Origin: a bacterium
Lineage (GTDB): Bacteria > UBP6 > UBA1177 > JAKLFG01
DNA length: 64,000 nucleotides
NCBI GenBank assembly: GCA_022709425.1
Contig: JAKLIW010000007.1
Coordinates: forward strand, 1 to 64,000
Reading direction: 5' to 3'
The notes below the pieces were generated by a model. It worked only from the letters and a program-made list of their open reading frames with translations, was not told where the DNA came from and did no database searches. The position numbers were made by a program, and so were the translations under genes. Shown here one piece after another: positions 1-7,905 of the stretch. How positions within the stretch are numbered: position 1 is the stretch's first letter; each line of letters begins with the position of its first letter.

Positions 1-7
1 GCCGTCC

Positions 8-80
8 TTCCTCGGGTAAGATATCAAATGTCTTGACGTACCGCTCCTCGGTAAGATTTTAGATGTCTTGATTCGTTATC
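8..80. repeat. Two-copy 35-bp imperfect direct repeat
   Basis: GTAAGA occurs at 16-21 and 51-56, and ATGTCTTG at 28-35 and 63-70, so both blocks repeat at exactly 35 bp and are preceded by a CCTCGG-like block. The pair lies just upstream of the flavodoxin-like gene and may continue left of the window. It could be an operator pair or the end of a longer array. No function can be assigned. Confidence 0.5.
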
Positions 81-145
81 TTGACTTTCCTCCCCTCCCG
101 CTGCATGATGCCGCCGTTATTAGTTCTCACCCAACGGAGGTTGCC

Positions 146-616
146 ATGCGCATCGGCATCATCGTTCACTCAAAGACCGGCAAGACACTCGCCCTTGCCC
201 AGCTCATAGAGAAACGTCTCAAGAAACAGAATCACGGCGTCACCCTTCACCGCCTCTCCACCGACCCCGACATAGACGCCCCCAATAAACCCTTCCGCAT
301 CGTCAATCCCCCCGACATCACCCAGTACGACGCCCTGCTGATCGGCGGCCCCGTCTGGGCCTTTTCGGCATCGCCCGTCACCATCTCCTACATAAAGTCG
401 CTGACCAAACTCGGCGGAAAAAAAGTGATCCCCTTCGCGACGATGGGCTTCTTCTGCGCCTGCCTCGGCGGCACCCGGGCGCTGAAACAGATGAGCAGTG
501 CGGCCGAAGCGAACGGCGCGGCAGTACTCCCCGGCATCGTCGTCCCGACGCTGCTGCGCGATCACGAAGCGCTCGCGGACGAGGCGGCCGATACGATAGC
601 GGCGCTGTTCGGATAA
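146..616 (+). CDS. Flavodoxin family protein (FMN-binding, NAD(P)H quinone reductase-like)
   Basis: This 156-residue protein has a flavodoxin-like fold. The N-terminal strand MRIGIIVHSKTGKT contains a phosphate-binding loop (residues 8-14) for FMN, and GGPVWAFSASP (67-77) matches the aromatic flavin-contact loop of flavodoxin/WrbA-type proteins. A CxC pair (FFCACLGG) follows the central strand. I chose ATG 146 over the upstream in-frame start at 68 because GGAGG at 136-140 gives good spacing and the upstream codons encode no flavodoxin sequence. The likely role is cytosolic electron transfer or quinone reduction. The partner is unknown and the gene appears to stand alone. Confidence 0.8.
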   Translation: MRIGIIVHSKTGKTLALAQLIEKRLKKQNHGVTLHRLSTDPDIDAPNKPFRIVNPPDITQYDALLIGGPVWAFSASPVTISYIKSLTKLGGKKVIPFATMGFFCACLGGTRALKQMSSAAEANGAAVLPGIVVPTLLRDHEALADEAADTIAALFG

Positions 617-620
617 GACC

Positions 621-959
621 TCAATATTCGCACCCCTTCACCGGGCAGGGACACGACACCCCTTCCGGTCTGCGTGGATGGCTTTTATCGGACAGCGTTC
701 CGCGGAACTCGTGATAGTCGAGACAGGCTTTCTCATATGCCTGCCGCGCATCGTGCGTGAAGTCGAAATAGAAATACATGTACGATCTATCGCCGGCATG
801 TTTGAACAGTTCCGCTTTGAGATCGGTCGTCGCGTGGCCGACCGCCCGGACGAGGAGCTGCTGTTTCTCGTTCTTCTCGCAGATGCGGAAATTCCCGGCG
901 CCGTTCTGTTTGACCATCAGGGTCACGATGCTGCGAAAGAGGAAATAAGGGCCTTCCAT
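621..959 (-). CDS. Hypothetical protein, 112 aa
   Basis: I do not recognise this family. The start is well supported: CCTCCTC on the plus strand at 967-973 is a strong minus-strand Shine-Dalgarno about 7 nt before ATG 959. The protein is soluble, with an aromatic MYFYFDF stretch in the middle and a Cys-containing tail (SCPCPVKGCEY) that could bind a metal. It lies tail to tail with the flavodoxin-like gene and upstream of the HD-GYP gene's 3' end on the same strand. Confidence 0.6.
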   Translation of the reverse strand: MEGPYFLFRSIVTLMVKQNGAGNFRICEKNEKQQLLVRAVGHATTDLKAELFKHAGDRSYMYFYFDFTHDARQAYEKACLDYHEFRGTLSDKSHPRRPEGVSCPCPVKGCEY

Positions 960-1021
960 CGAAGCACCTCCTCAAAAGTAGTGGTGATAATGAACCCGGA
1001 GGGAGATATACCGTATCGCGT

Positions 1022-1690
1022 TCAATCCTCTATCCATGCATACACCATGTCGAGGGTATTCTGTATCCCGACGAAAGCATCCACCATGGCGGGATCGAAG
1101 TGGGTCCCCTTCCCCGCGACGATTATATCGGCGCTCTTCTGGTGCGAATAGGGCTCTTTGTAGACCCGCCGGGAGCGGAGGACATCGTAAACGTCGGCGA
1201 TGGCCATGATGCGGGCCTCCAGCGGTATCTCCTCTCCGACGAGCATCGCGGGATAGCCCGAACCATCCCATTTCTCGTGATGGTAGCGGGCGATCGACAT
1301 CCCCATCGTGGACAGAAGGTTATAGGAGGTCTTCGGCCGTGCCGCCTCGATGGTCCGCCAACCGATGGTGGTATGGGTCTTCACCACCTCGAATTCGTCG
1401 GGGGTGAGTTTCCCCGGTTTGAGGAGGATGCGATCATCGATCTCCGCCTTGCCGATATCGTGGAGCGGCGCGGCACCGTAGATGTTCTCGACGAAATTGC
1501 CGGTGATGTTCCGTGTATATCTCGGCAGCGTGGAGAGGTGCAAAGAAAGCAATTTACAGAACAGCTGGACCCGTTCGATGTGCCGACCGGCCCCCTCGTC
1601 GCGCGATTCGGCCCGCTCCGCAATGAGGAGAAGCGCTTTCATCTGCGGATCGAACAGTTCCTCTGCCTCTTCTTTGAGCAGATCATTCAT
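1022..1690 (-). CDS. HD-GYP domain cyclic-di-GMP phosphodiesterase
   Basis: A 222-residue stand-alone HD-GYP domain. Visible residues include His37, the HD pair in PLHDIGK (77-78), HxT in KTHTTIG, the HH pair (137-138) and the intact DGSGYP loop (GYP 145-147), followed by RIMAIADVYD. This is the full metal and substrate signature of c-di-GMP phosphodiesterases. It has no receiver domain of its own. It overlaps the upstream response-regulator gene by 8 nt, so the two are translationally coupled and probably act as a split RpfG-like module in which phosphorylation of the receiver controls the hydrolase. Confidence 0.9.
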   Translation of the reverse strand: MNDLLKEEAEELFDPQMKALLLIAERAESRDEGAGRHIERVQLFCKLLSLHLSTLPRYTRNITGNFVENIYGAAPLHDIGKAEIDDRILLKPGKLTPDEFEVVKTHTTIGWRTIEAARPKTSYNLLSTMGMSIARYHHEKWDGSGYPAMLVGEEIPLEARIMAIADVYDVLRSRRVYKEPYSHQKSADIIVAGKGTHFDPAMVDAFVGIQNTLDMVYAWIED

Positions 1691-2105
1691 GACCTTCTCC
1701 TCCGATATCGAGCACCGTTCTTATTTTCTCATGGAGGATCTTTCCGACCAGCGGTTTACATAAAAAACCGTTCGCCCCGGCCGCCAGCGCATCCGTCTCC
1801 AGCCCCGGCGCCGGACATGCCGAGACGAGGAATATGGGGACCTTCGCCCCCGCAGGGGTCGCCCGTATCCGGCGTATCGCCTCCAGTCCGTTCATGGCGG
1901 GCATCTGCATATCCATAAGTACCAGATCGGGTCGCCACTGTTGAAAGAGCGGCAGCGACTGGGAACCATCGACCGCCTCCTGCGTGGCGGCGCCCATATC
2001 TTCCAACAGCAGTCGCAGCAGATAACGCTGTGAGGGGTCGTCGTCAACGATAAGCACTCTGAAGGCGGCATGACAAATGAGTCTCTCTCTTCCGAATTGT
2101 AGCAT
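1683..2105 (-). CDS. Single-domain response regulator (receiver)
   Basis: A CheY-like receiver of 140 aa: acidic triad at 21-23 (VDDDPS), phospho-acceptor Asp65 in LVLMDMQMP, Ser95 and Lys117 (CKPL). There is no output domain, and the output is presumably the HD-GYP protein encoded immediately downstream with an 8-nt overlap. An upstream in-frame ATG at 2141 exists, but ATG 2105 has an AGAGAGG ribosome site at proper spacing and removes an unlikely Lys-rich leader. No cognate histidine kinase is present in the window. Confidence 0.88.
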   Translation of the reverse strand: MLQFGRERLICHAAFRVLIVDDDPSQRYLLRLLLEDMGAATQEAVDGSQSLPLFQQWRPDLVLMDMQMPAMNGLEAIRRIRATPAGAKVPIFLVSACPAPGLETDALAAGANGFLCKPLVGKILHEKIRTVLDIGGEGHE

Positions 2106-2187
2106 GGGACCTCTCTTTTTTTTCTTTGCCCTCAACCGCATCTCACTCTTTAAGATACCTCTTCGGTCGAAAAGGATTCGCCGCTGT

Positions 2188-2237
2188 TTAAAAAAATTGG
2201 AAAAACAAGATCGTCGATGGCGTGACGACCCGATCTT
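2188..2237 (-). terminator. Intrinsic-terminator-like hairpin in the leader of the receiver/HD-GYP operon
   Basis: On the minus strand, AAGATC/GATCTT arms (2232-2237 and 2207-2212) and GTCG/CGAC arms (2226-2229 and 2213-2216) form a hairpin with a 2-nt bulge. It is followed at once by a T-rich run (TTGTTTTTCC then seven T) down to about 2188. The structure lies about 85 nt upstream of the receiver start, so it may be an attenuator in the 5' leader. A competing pairing, TGACG/CGTCA (2239-2243 with 2223-2227), would break it. Confidence 0.4.
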
Positions 2238-2260
2238 ACGTCATCTTATCCTGACAGAGG

Positions 2261-2290
2261 TCTCGAAAAATAAACAACGCTATTTCGAGA
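2261..2290. repeat. Inverted repeat TCTCGAAA...TTTCGAGA
   Basis: Perfect 8-bp arms at 2261-2268 and 2283-2290 are separated by 14 nt. It could be an operator between the divergent genes or a leader stem upstream of the terminator-like hairpin. Confidence 0.45.
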
Positions 2291-2464
2291 GAACAAGAAT
2301 CCTTTTCGTCGGACGGTGTATCATAGATTTAGATAGGGGGACGATCATGCGCGGTAACGGCTCAATACCGATCAGGAAAATAAAAGAAACAATGTTTCGC
2401 GGGCCGCCGGGGCGTTCCGACACATAGGGGAACGGCGGCACACCACTCATCAGGGAGCTTTGTC

Positions 2465-3592
2465 ATGAGAAATTCATTGATACGGTCGGCACTTATCGTG
2501 TTTCTAGTGATAGGCTTCAATTCGCTTTACGCCGTCAACGATGACGGCAACGATCCCTGTTTCGGTTCCTACTCTCTTGGTTGGATCGACGCCTCTTTTT
2601 TCTGGCGGGAAGGGACCACATGGTACAAGCTCTCCACGAACGATTTCTACTCGGTCGCAGCAGGCAACTATACCTGTAACCTCTCGGCCGATACCGTAGA
2701 CAAGGAGAGTGTTTCGCAGTCATCGGTCCCTGCGGTATGCGAGGCGGCCTCCAGCGGCGCGAACAATTCCTGTCTGGTCTTTGCGACCAAACAATACGCC
2801 GGCGATTCTTATCGATTTTATCGCGTGGATCTGGGAGATAACACCAACCCTGCCGAATGGTCGCATCTCGAGACCTGGTTGGGGAATTGGAGCGAAAACG
2901 AATTGGGTCAGCGGATCTGGAGCCAGATGGCATTCAGCACGTCGGGCGGTCTGTACTCGCCGCTGGTAAAGATATATACCAACCATACCGACATCCAGAA
3001 TGGTAGCGTCACTTGGGATACCTCCGCTTCGAGCTGGGACCTTTACTCACTCATGAAAGAGACGGAGGTACAGATACGAACGTATGTCATTGGGGTCGGC
3101 TATGTGTGGATATGGTATGACACCGACAACCGCACCGATTCCTTTAAACAGTTCCGGGTCAATATCACGAAAGGAAGCGGCGAGGGTCTGATGGCGACCG
3201 GGGCCGAAACGATCCTTGCCGCCGAGCGAACCGTTGCGGAAAAAGAAGAGCTTGCCGCCGATCTGCCTATCGTCGCACAGAAAGAAGCGGTCAAACTCGA
3301 CGGTATGGCGGGTGTCTTTCCGGCTCTGTTCCGGACCACCGTGCCCAGGAACGATGAAGATACGGAGATCAGTACGCTGAAGATCGAAGAGAACGAAACG
3401 GGGGAGGCGGTCGCCCTCACCATCGAACGGGTCGACCCGGAACTGGGTGGCGCGGCACAAGAACTGTTCGAAGGAAAGAGCATCGTCGCGGCCAACGGCA
3501 TCGCGCTGTACGATCTGGGCAACGTCGAGGAGCAGCTTCGCTATCTCGCCACCGAAGATATCGTATCGGTCATCTTCGCCGAGCAGAAATAG
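2465..3592 (+). CDS. Secreted hypothetical protein
   Basis: A 375-aa protein with a clear Sec signal peptide (about residues 1-23, ending SLYA). The mature part begins with a beta-rich, Trp/Tyr-rich domain containing Cys pairs. It is followed by an Ala/Glu-rich, probably helical segment (around 245-275). The last 70 residues (IVAANGIALYDLG, then a VEEQLRYL helix and VSVIF) weakly recall a PDZ fold. I do not recognise the N-terminal family. It lies just upstream of the sigma/anti-sigma operon and could be a periplasmic client or sensor of that system. A GGGAG ribosome site precedes ATG 2465. Confidence 0.7.
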   Translation: MRNSLIRSALIVFLVIGFNSLYAVNDDGNDPCFGSYSLGWIDASFFWREGTTWYKLSTNDFYSVAAGNYTCNLSADTVDKESVSQSSVPAVCEAASSGANNSCLVFATKQYAGDSYRFYRVDLGDNTNPAEWSHLETWLGNWSENELGQRIWSQMAFSTSGGLYSPLVKIYTNHTDIQNGSVTWDTSASSWDLYSLMKETEVQIRTYVIGVGYVWIWYDTDNRTDSFKQFRVNITKGSGEGLMATGAETILAAERTVAEKEELAADLPIVAQKEAVKLDGMAGVFPALFRTTVPRNDEDTEISTLKIEENETGEAVALTIERVDPELGGAAQELFEGKSIVAANGIALYDLGNVEEQLRYLATEDIVSVIFAEQK

Positions 3593-3614
3593 CAGCTTCA
3601 ATGTCCAAAAAAAC

Positions 3615-3642
3615 TTGAATGGAACGTGAGAAACCGTATCAT
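3615..3642 (+). promoter_or_regulatory. Sigma-70-type promoter before the ECF sigma gene
   Basis: TTGAAT (3615-3620), a 16-nt spacer and TATCAT (3637-3642) lie about 50 bp upstream of the TTG start. Just downstream, ACCCGG (3647-3652) and CCGGGT (3671-3676) form an inverted repeat that could be a leader stem or operator. Confidence 0.5.
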
Positions 3643-3690
3643 CGGCACCCGGCACAACAGAACGCGGATACCGGGTAGAGGCGGATCGAT

Positions 3691-4269
3691 TTGAACACGC
3701 AGGGGAACATCTCTCCCGTCGATAAAGAGTTGGTGGAACGGGCGCGCCGCGGCGAGATCGCCGCTTTCGAGACGCTTGTCCGGTCACACGAGACCAAGGT
3801 CTTCTCTTTTGCCCTCAATATCACCGGCGGGGATCATGAACTGGCGCAGGATATCATGCAGGATGCCCTCATCCACGCCTACCGCGGTATTTCCTCTTTC
3901 CGAGGAGACTGTTCCTTTTCCAGTTGGCTGTGGCGTATACTGAAGAACGATTTTCTGCGCTACCGGGAACACGCCGCTTTCTCCCGGGAAGAACCCGATA
4001 ATCGAAAAGGGAACGCCGTAGATGACCACGAACCGGCCGTTGAACTGGCCATCATGCGGCAGGAGCGGCTCCTCTTGCTCCGGAGACTCGTCGCGCAGCT
4101 GAGTATCGAAGATCAGGAAGTGATAACCCTCATAGAATTCCAGGAGTTGTCGGTCGACGAGGTCGCGGCCCTGACCGCCATGTCGATCGAGGCGGTCAAA
4201 TCGCGATTGCACCGGGCGCGGGGACGGCTGACGGAGCTGGTGAAAAAAAACAAGAATCTTTTTTTGTGA
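3691..4269 (+). CDS. ECF-type RNA polymerase sigma factor
   Basis: A 192-aa sigma factor with only regions 2 and 4. Region 2 (about 28-95) contains the DIMQDALIHAY helix and the SFRGDCSFSSWLWRI core-binding/-10 segment. Region 4 (about 135-185) carries the helix-turn-helix LSVDEVAALTAMSIEAVKSRLHRAR. The only sensible start is TTG 3691 (weak GAGGCGG upstream), because the next ATG would delete region 2. It directs polymerase to a small regulon and is presumably held inactive by the anti-sigma factor encoded 36 nt downstream. Regulon members may include the downstream surface genes. Confidence 0.93.
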   Translation: MNTQGNISPVDKELVERARRGEIAAFETLVRSHETKVFSFALNITGGDHELAQDIMQDALIHAYRGISSFRGDCSFSSWLWRILKNDFLRYREHAAFSREEPDNRKGNAVDDHEPAVELAIMRQERLLLLRRLVAQLSIEDQEVITLIEFQELSVDEVAALTAMSIEAVKSRLHRARGRLTELVKKNKNLFL

Positions 4270-4305
4270 TCGACGTATCTTAAAGGGTAAGGAACGGGGA
4301 GGACC

Positions 4306-5025
4306 ATGGACGATCGGTGTCGACAGATCGATGCGCTACTGACCGAAGCGATGACACGGGAGCTGTCTCCCGAAGAGCGATGCTCACTCGACCAACATTG
4401 CGCCTCCTGCCCCGACTGCGCCGCCGCTTACCGGGCGCTTCTCACCACTCGCGAACTGTTGCGCAACCACCGCCCGGAAGATGACGCTCCCCCCACCATT
4501 CTGCGGGAGAACCTGCACCGGCGTCTGGTCGAAGAACAGGCACAACAAGCCGGCAAGCGTCCCGCGCTCGGCCTTCGCTGGAAACTGGCATTCGGCGTAT
4601 CGGTCTGCATGCTTCTGACGATACTGGGATATTTCCTGATGCCCGCCTTCCCCGACAAGGGCGATGAGGGGACCATCCTTTCCCGAACAACCGTAGACGC
4701 CAAAGAACCGCTTACGATAAAGATCACCTATACCGCCGACCGGCCGCTTACCGATGTGGCGGTGACGATCCGGTTGGATGAGGGGATATCCTTCTATTCC
4801 GACGATGAGAAATTGAGATCGTTGCGGGAATATACCTGGCACGGCGACCTGCGGACAGGGATCAACGAGATACCCTTCGTGGTCACGGTGGAGCGGATGG
4901 GGACCCACCGGATACGCACCGAGGCCAGCTACGATGACTATCGCCATCGGCACGATGTCGAACTGCAGGCTGAACAGCGAACGGTCATCGTCACCTATCT
5001 CTCCTATAAGAAAAGACCGTTATGA
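4306..5025 (+). CDS. Zinc-finger anti-sigma factor, single-pass membrane protein
   Basis: A 239-aa protein with an N-terminal cytosolic ZAS/zf-HC2 motif: His31-x3-Cys35-x2-Cys38, plus Cys26 nearby. It has one transmembrane helix (about 93-114) and a ~125-residue periplasmic beta-rich domain with regular Thr/Val strands. This is the classic layout for binding an ECF sigma factor inside and sensing envelope state outside. A GGGGAGG ribosome site precedes ATG 4306. The gene is 36 nt after the sigma gene and overlaps the next gene by 4 nt (ATGA). Confidence 0.9.
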   Translation: MDDRCRQIDALLTEAMTRELSPEERCSLDQHCASCPDCAAAYRALLTTRELLRNHRPEDDAPPTILRENLHRRLVEEQAQQAGKRPALGLRWKLAFGVSVCMLLTILGYFLMPAFPDKGDEGTILSRTTVDAKEPLTIKITYTADRPLTDVAVTIRLDEGISFYSDDEKLRSLREYTWHGDLRTGINEIPFVVTVERMGTHRIRTEASYDDYRHRHDVELQAEQRTVIVTYLSYKKRPL

Positions 5026-5576
5026 GGCGCCTCATCATCGCGGCGCTCCTTTGGGCGCCCCTCTACGGTCTGTACGCAGAAAAAGAATCCTCCTTGAAGA
5101 GCACCATCTCGGTCGAACGGGGTGTCTACAAAAAAGGATGGGAATACGATTTTTTCCGAGACATCCTCCCTGCCGACGGCACACCGAACGCCGACACCGT
5201 TACCGCGATCCCCGATGAGACGGTATCCGATACCGATACCGGCGTACACCGTCGCACGGTCGTACCGCCGATCCACCGGAAAGCGGTGAGAAAACCACCG
5301 ATCGATGAACCGTCCGCCGTGAGCCCACCGCCGGAGAATGAGCGGGAAAAAGAACCGGAACCGGTCGCACCGCCGCCCGCCGAAGAGCTTCTTCTGCCGT
5401 CCCGCCGGCCGGAGCCGGAGGCAACGCCACCCCTTCCGCAGAAGAATGAACCTCAAAAAGAGATGCTGCTCCCCCAGGAACCGGCCGATCCGAAGAAAAA
5501 ACAAAAAGAACGGGCCCGCGAACTGGACCGTAAACGAAAGAAAGGGAATTTCCGTGATCCGAAGATCACTTATTAG
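5022..5576 (+). CDS. Periplasmic Pro/Glu/Lys-rich linker protein, hypothetical
   Basis: A 184-aa protein with a signal peptide (about 1-19, ending GLYA). After a short N-terminal segment, most of it is low-complexity Pro/Glu/Arg sequence followed by a Lys/Arg-rich tail (KKKQKERARELDRKRKK). Such extended charged regions can span the periplasm or bind peptidoglycan, as in TonB-like linkers, but no TonB domain is seen. It is coupled by ATGA to the anti-sigma gene and its end overlaps the barrel gene by 23 nt, so it should be made with both. Confidence 0.7.
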   Translation: MRRLIIAALLWAPLYGLYAEKESSLKSTISVERGVYKKGWEYDFFRDILPADGTPNADTVTAIPDETVSDTDTGVHRRTVVPPIHRKAVRKPPIDEPSAVSPPPENEREKEPEPVAPPPAEELLLPSRRPEPEATPPLPQKNEPQKEMLLPQEPADPKKKQKERARELDRKRKKGNFRDPKITY

Positions 5577-6555
5577 TCTTTTTCTTCTGTTGCCCTTCTC
5601 GCTGTGCGCCGAGATCGAATGGAACGGGTCGGTCACCGCGGGTGCGAAATACAACAGCAACGTCGAATATCTCTATCTCATAGACCGCCTCTCGGAGAAC
5701 GATCTTCCCCGCAAGGATAGTTTCTTCGCGACGCTCAGCGGCGATGTCTCGCTGTCGTTCGGCGACGACTATCAGGGGCGGATGAGTTATTCCTTGTTCT
5801 CCGAATCGGGGCTCGACAACCCTGAACTTTCGCGGTTCGACCAATATCTCGGCGGTACCTTCTCTCACATTTTCGACGAAAAACTCCTGCTCGACTGCTC
5901 GGTCATCTTTCACCATGTCGCCGAACGGTGGCCGATACCGCGTCAGCTCTATCTCGATCTGTTCGGCTGGGTCACCGTCATGTACGATCACAACGATCAT
6001 TTCTCCAGTTACGGGATCGTCCGGGCCGGTTATTACCACGATATCGATCCGTTCAAGGACGGACGGCTCGATTATTTCCGGGGTCCGTCGACCGGCCTGG
6101 AGGGGGGCTGGTATATCTACCCGGCCGCCGATTCAAGCTATCTTAAAACGGGAGGCGGGGTCGATCTGAACTGGTTGCGCGACGAAGAGTACGATATTTA
6201 TGCCGATCGTCGCGGAGACGTGCTGGGGGTAAGCAATAAACAGCTTCGCATAGCCGTGTTGTTGGAAGGGGCCATCGTCAAGGAAGCGTTCACCGTTTCG
6301 GCGGCGCTCCGCTACACCTATCAGTATTGGTTGAGCATCGACACCTTCCGCTATCTCGATTGGGAAAAAAGGCGCATCGAACATACCTTCTATATACAGC
6401 CCGAATTTGAATATCGGTTCCTGGAACATTACGCGGTGCGGGCATCGGCCAGCATCATGCGAAAACTGTCCAATATCGGTGAGGACCGGAATGATTACAC
6501 CGACTATTCGATCCTTCAATTCACGGGGGCGGCCTCTTTTTCCTACTCTTTTTAG
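5554..6555 (+). CDS. Outer-membrane beta-barrel protein
   Basis: About 333 aa starting at GTG 5554, with a signal peptide (VIRRSLISLFLLLPFSLCA). The mature chain has alternating aromatic/polar strands separated by charged loops throughout. It ends AASFSYSF, a C-terminal Phe beta-signal typical of Bam-assembled porin-like proteins. The start lies inside the preceding gene (23-nt overlap), and the signal peptide in this frame shows that this is a separate gene and not a frameshifted tail. No specific family is recognised. Its neighbours suggest a role in envelope sensing or transport tied to the ECF sigma system. Confidence 0.8.
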   Translation: MIRRSLISLFLLLPFSLCAEIEWNGSVTAGAKYNSNVEYLYLIDRLSENDLPRKDSFFATLSGDVSLSFGDDYQGRMSYSLFSESGLDNPELSRFDQYLGGTFSHIFDEKLLLDCSVIFHHVAERWPIPRQLYLDLFGWVTVMYDHNDHFSSYGIVRAGYYHDIDPFKDGRLDYFRGPSTGLEGGWYIYPAADSSYLKTGGGVDLNWLRDEEYDIYADRRGDVLGVSNKQLRIAVLLEGAIVKEAFTVSAALRYTYQYWLSIDTFRYLDWEKRRIEHTFYIQPEFEYRFLEHYAVRASASIMRKLSNIGEDRNDYTDYSILQFTGAASFSYSF

Positions 6556-7822
6556 TCTGATCGCCGCCGCCCTGTTCATAGCCTGCGAAGCGCCGGTATA
6601 CCTCACGATGGGTCTGTCGACCGTTACCGACGACGACCGTCCGGACGATACGCTGCTGCCTGACGATGCGCCGGGAAGCGTTACGGTCACCACCGGCGGG
6701 AGCGCCGCCGTCGACCGTGCGATCGCCCTGATAGATACGGGGAATGGATCGATCGTGGCGGGCGGCATCACTACGGGCGAATTGGAGCCGGGAAAAAAAG
6801 CGGGAGGGAACGATATCTTCCTCGTCCGCCACCGGGCCGACCGGTCGGTCGCTTGGGTGCGACAGATCGGGAGCAACGTCGACGATTTCCTGACCGCCGT
6901 TACACAGGACGATGCGGGAGCGCTCTACGCGGTCGGGTACACCTACGGCACCATGGGCGCGAAGGCTTTCGGGAACGCCGATATCGTGATCGCCAAATAC
7001 GCCGCCGACGGCACGCCCGTATGGATACGGCAGTTCGGCTCCGATGCCGACGATATCGCCCTTTCCGGTACGGCGATCGGTCCCGCGATCTATATCGGCG
7101 GATCGACCGGGGGCGATCTGGTACCGGGAAATCTGCCGCAACAGGGGGACGGGTTCATCATGGAACTCGACCGCGACGGTACGGTCCTGCGCTCCACACT
7201 GCTGGGAAGCACCAAGGCCGACCGGGTGACCGCGCTGTTCACCGGCGGTGCCAACACGCTCTACGCCGCCGGGGAGGCCGGCGGTTCGCTGCACGGCAAC
7301 AACAGTTTCGGCAATACCGACGGATTCCTCGCCAACTTCGATCTGTCCCTTTCGCGACGCTGGACCCGGCAGTTCGGCACCCCGGGGGCCGACACCGTTC
7401 TGGCGGGCGCCGCCGATGCGACCGGCATCGCGCTGGCGGGAATGACCTTCGGATCGTTCGACGATGAGATAAACGAAGGGAACTACGATGCCCTGCTGAT
7501 GCTGTGCGATCTCAACGGCGACCGCCTCTTCAGCCGCCAGCACGGCAACGACGGGCCCGACTTCTTCAACGGCGTCGCGTTCTCCCCCGACGGATCGATC
7601 ATCGCCGTGGGCACGGCCGCCGGCGCTGTTTTCACCCAACCGGCGGCCGGCGGATATGAGATCATCGCGGTCCGCTACGACCGCTCCGGGGAACGGCTCG
7701 CCACCTTTCAACAGGGCACCGCAGAGGATGACGGCGCCTACGCCGTTACCGCGCGGGATGATGGCGCGACCCTCGGCGGCATTTTCGCAAACGATTATTT
7801 CATTATGAATATCAAATGGTAA
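6491..7822 (+). CDS. SBBP-type beta-propeller lipoprotein
   Basis: A 443-aa lipoprotein. ATG 6491 is chosen because GAGG (6481-6484) precedes it and it yields a lipoprotein signal with lipobox LFIAC (Cys32). The start lies 65 nt inside the barrel gene. After an Asp-rich linker (TDDDRPDDTLLPDDAPG) come repeated SBBP-like blades with VRQIGSNVDDFLTAV, QFGSDADDIALSG, RQFGTPGADTVL and RQHGNDGPDFFNGV motifs, each followed by a GxxYxxG turn. It is predicted to be a surface or periplasmic propeller binding a protein or polymer. It is probably the last gene of the sigma-factor operon. Confidence 0.82.
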   Translation: MITPTIRSFNSRGRPLFPTLFSLIAAALFIACEAPVYLTMGLSTVTDDDRPDDTLLPDDAPGSVTVTTGGSAAVDRAIALIDTGNGSIVAGGITTGELEPGKKAGGNDIFLVRHRADRSVAWVRQIGSNVDDFLTAVTQDDAGALYAVGYTYGTMGAKAFGNADIVIAKYAADGTPVWIRQFGSDADDIALSGTAIGPAIYIGGSTGGDLVPGNLPQQGDGFIMELDRDGTVLRSTLLGSTKADRVTALFTGGANTLYAAGEAGGSLHGNNSFGNTDGFLANFDLSLSRRWTRQFGTPGADTVLAGAADATGIALAGMTFGSFDDEINEGNYDALLMLCDLNGDRLFSRQHGNDGPDFFNGVAFSPDGSIIAVGTAAGAVFTQPAAGGYEIIAVRYDRSGERLATFQQGTAEDDGAYAVTARDDGATLGGIFANDYFIMNIKW

Positions 7823-7905
7823 GAGATTTTCCTCATTATCCGGAATCTTTTCGCCGCGAAGATGTCTCTTATAGGGTGAGAGTATCCGTTTTTGCGGAGG
7901 GGATC

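Larger units (their letters stand above)
2106..2464. other. Structured intergenic region between divergent genes
   Basis: This 359-bp gap separates the receiver/HD-GYP operon (minus) from the secreted-protein gene (plus). I see no convincing gene: the open frame on the plus strand is compositionally odd and has no ribosome site. It holds two inverted repeats (2207-2237 and 2261-2290). A possible minus-strand -10, read as TATGAT at 2320-2325, has only a weak -35. Confidence 0.6.

Noticed and set aside
2077-2427. 116-codon plus-strand open frame
   Set aside because: It starts inside the receiver gene's 5' end, has poor codon use, no ribosome site, and covers the structured intergenic region.
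2106-2464. GEMM-type c-di-GMP riboswitch before the receiver/HD-GYP operon
   Set aside because: The conserved GEMM core and its GCAAAGCC-like receptor were not found on either strand.
5338-6555. Frameshift between the charged linker protein and the barrel
   Set aside because: The barrel frame has its own GTG start and a complete signal peptide, so these are two overlapping genes.
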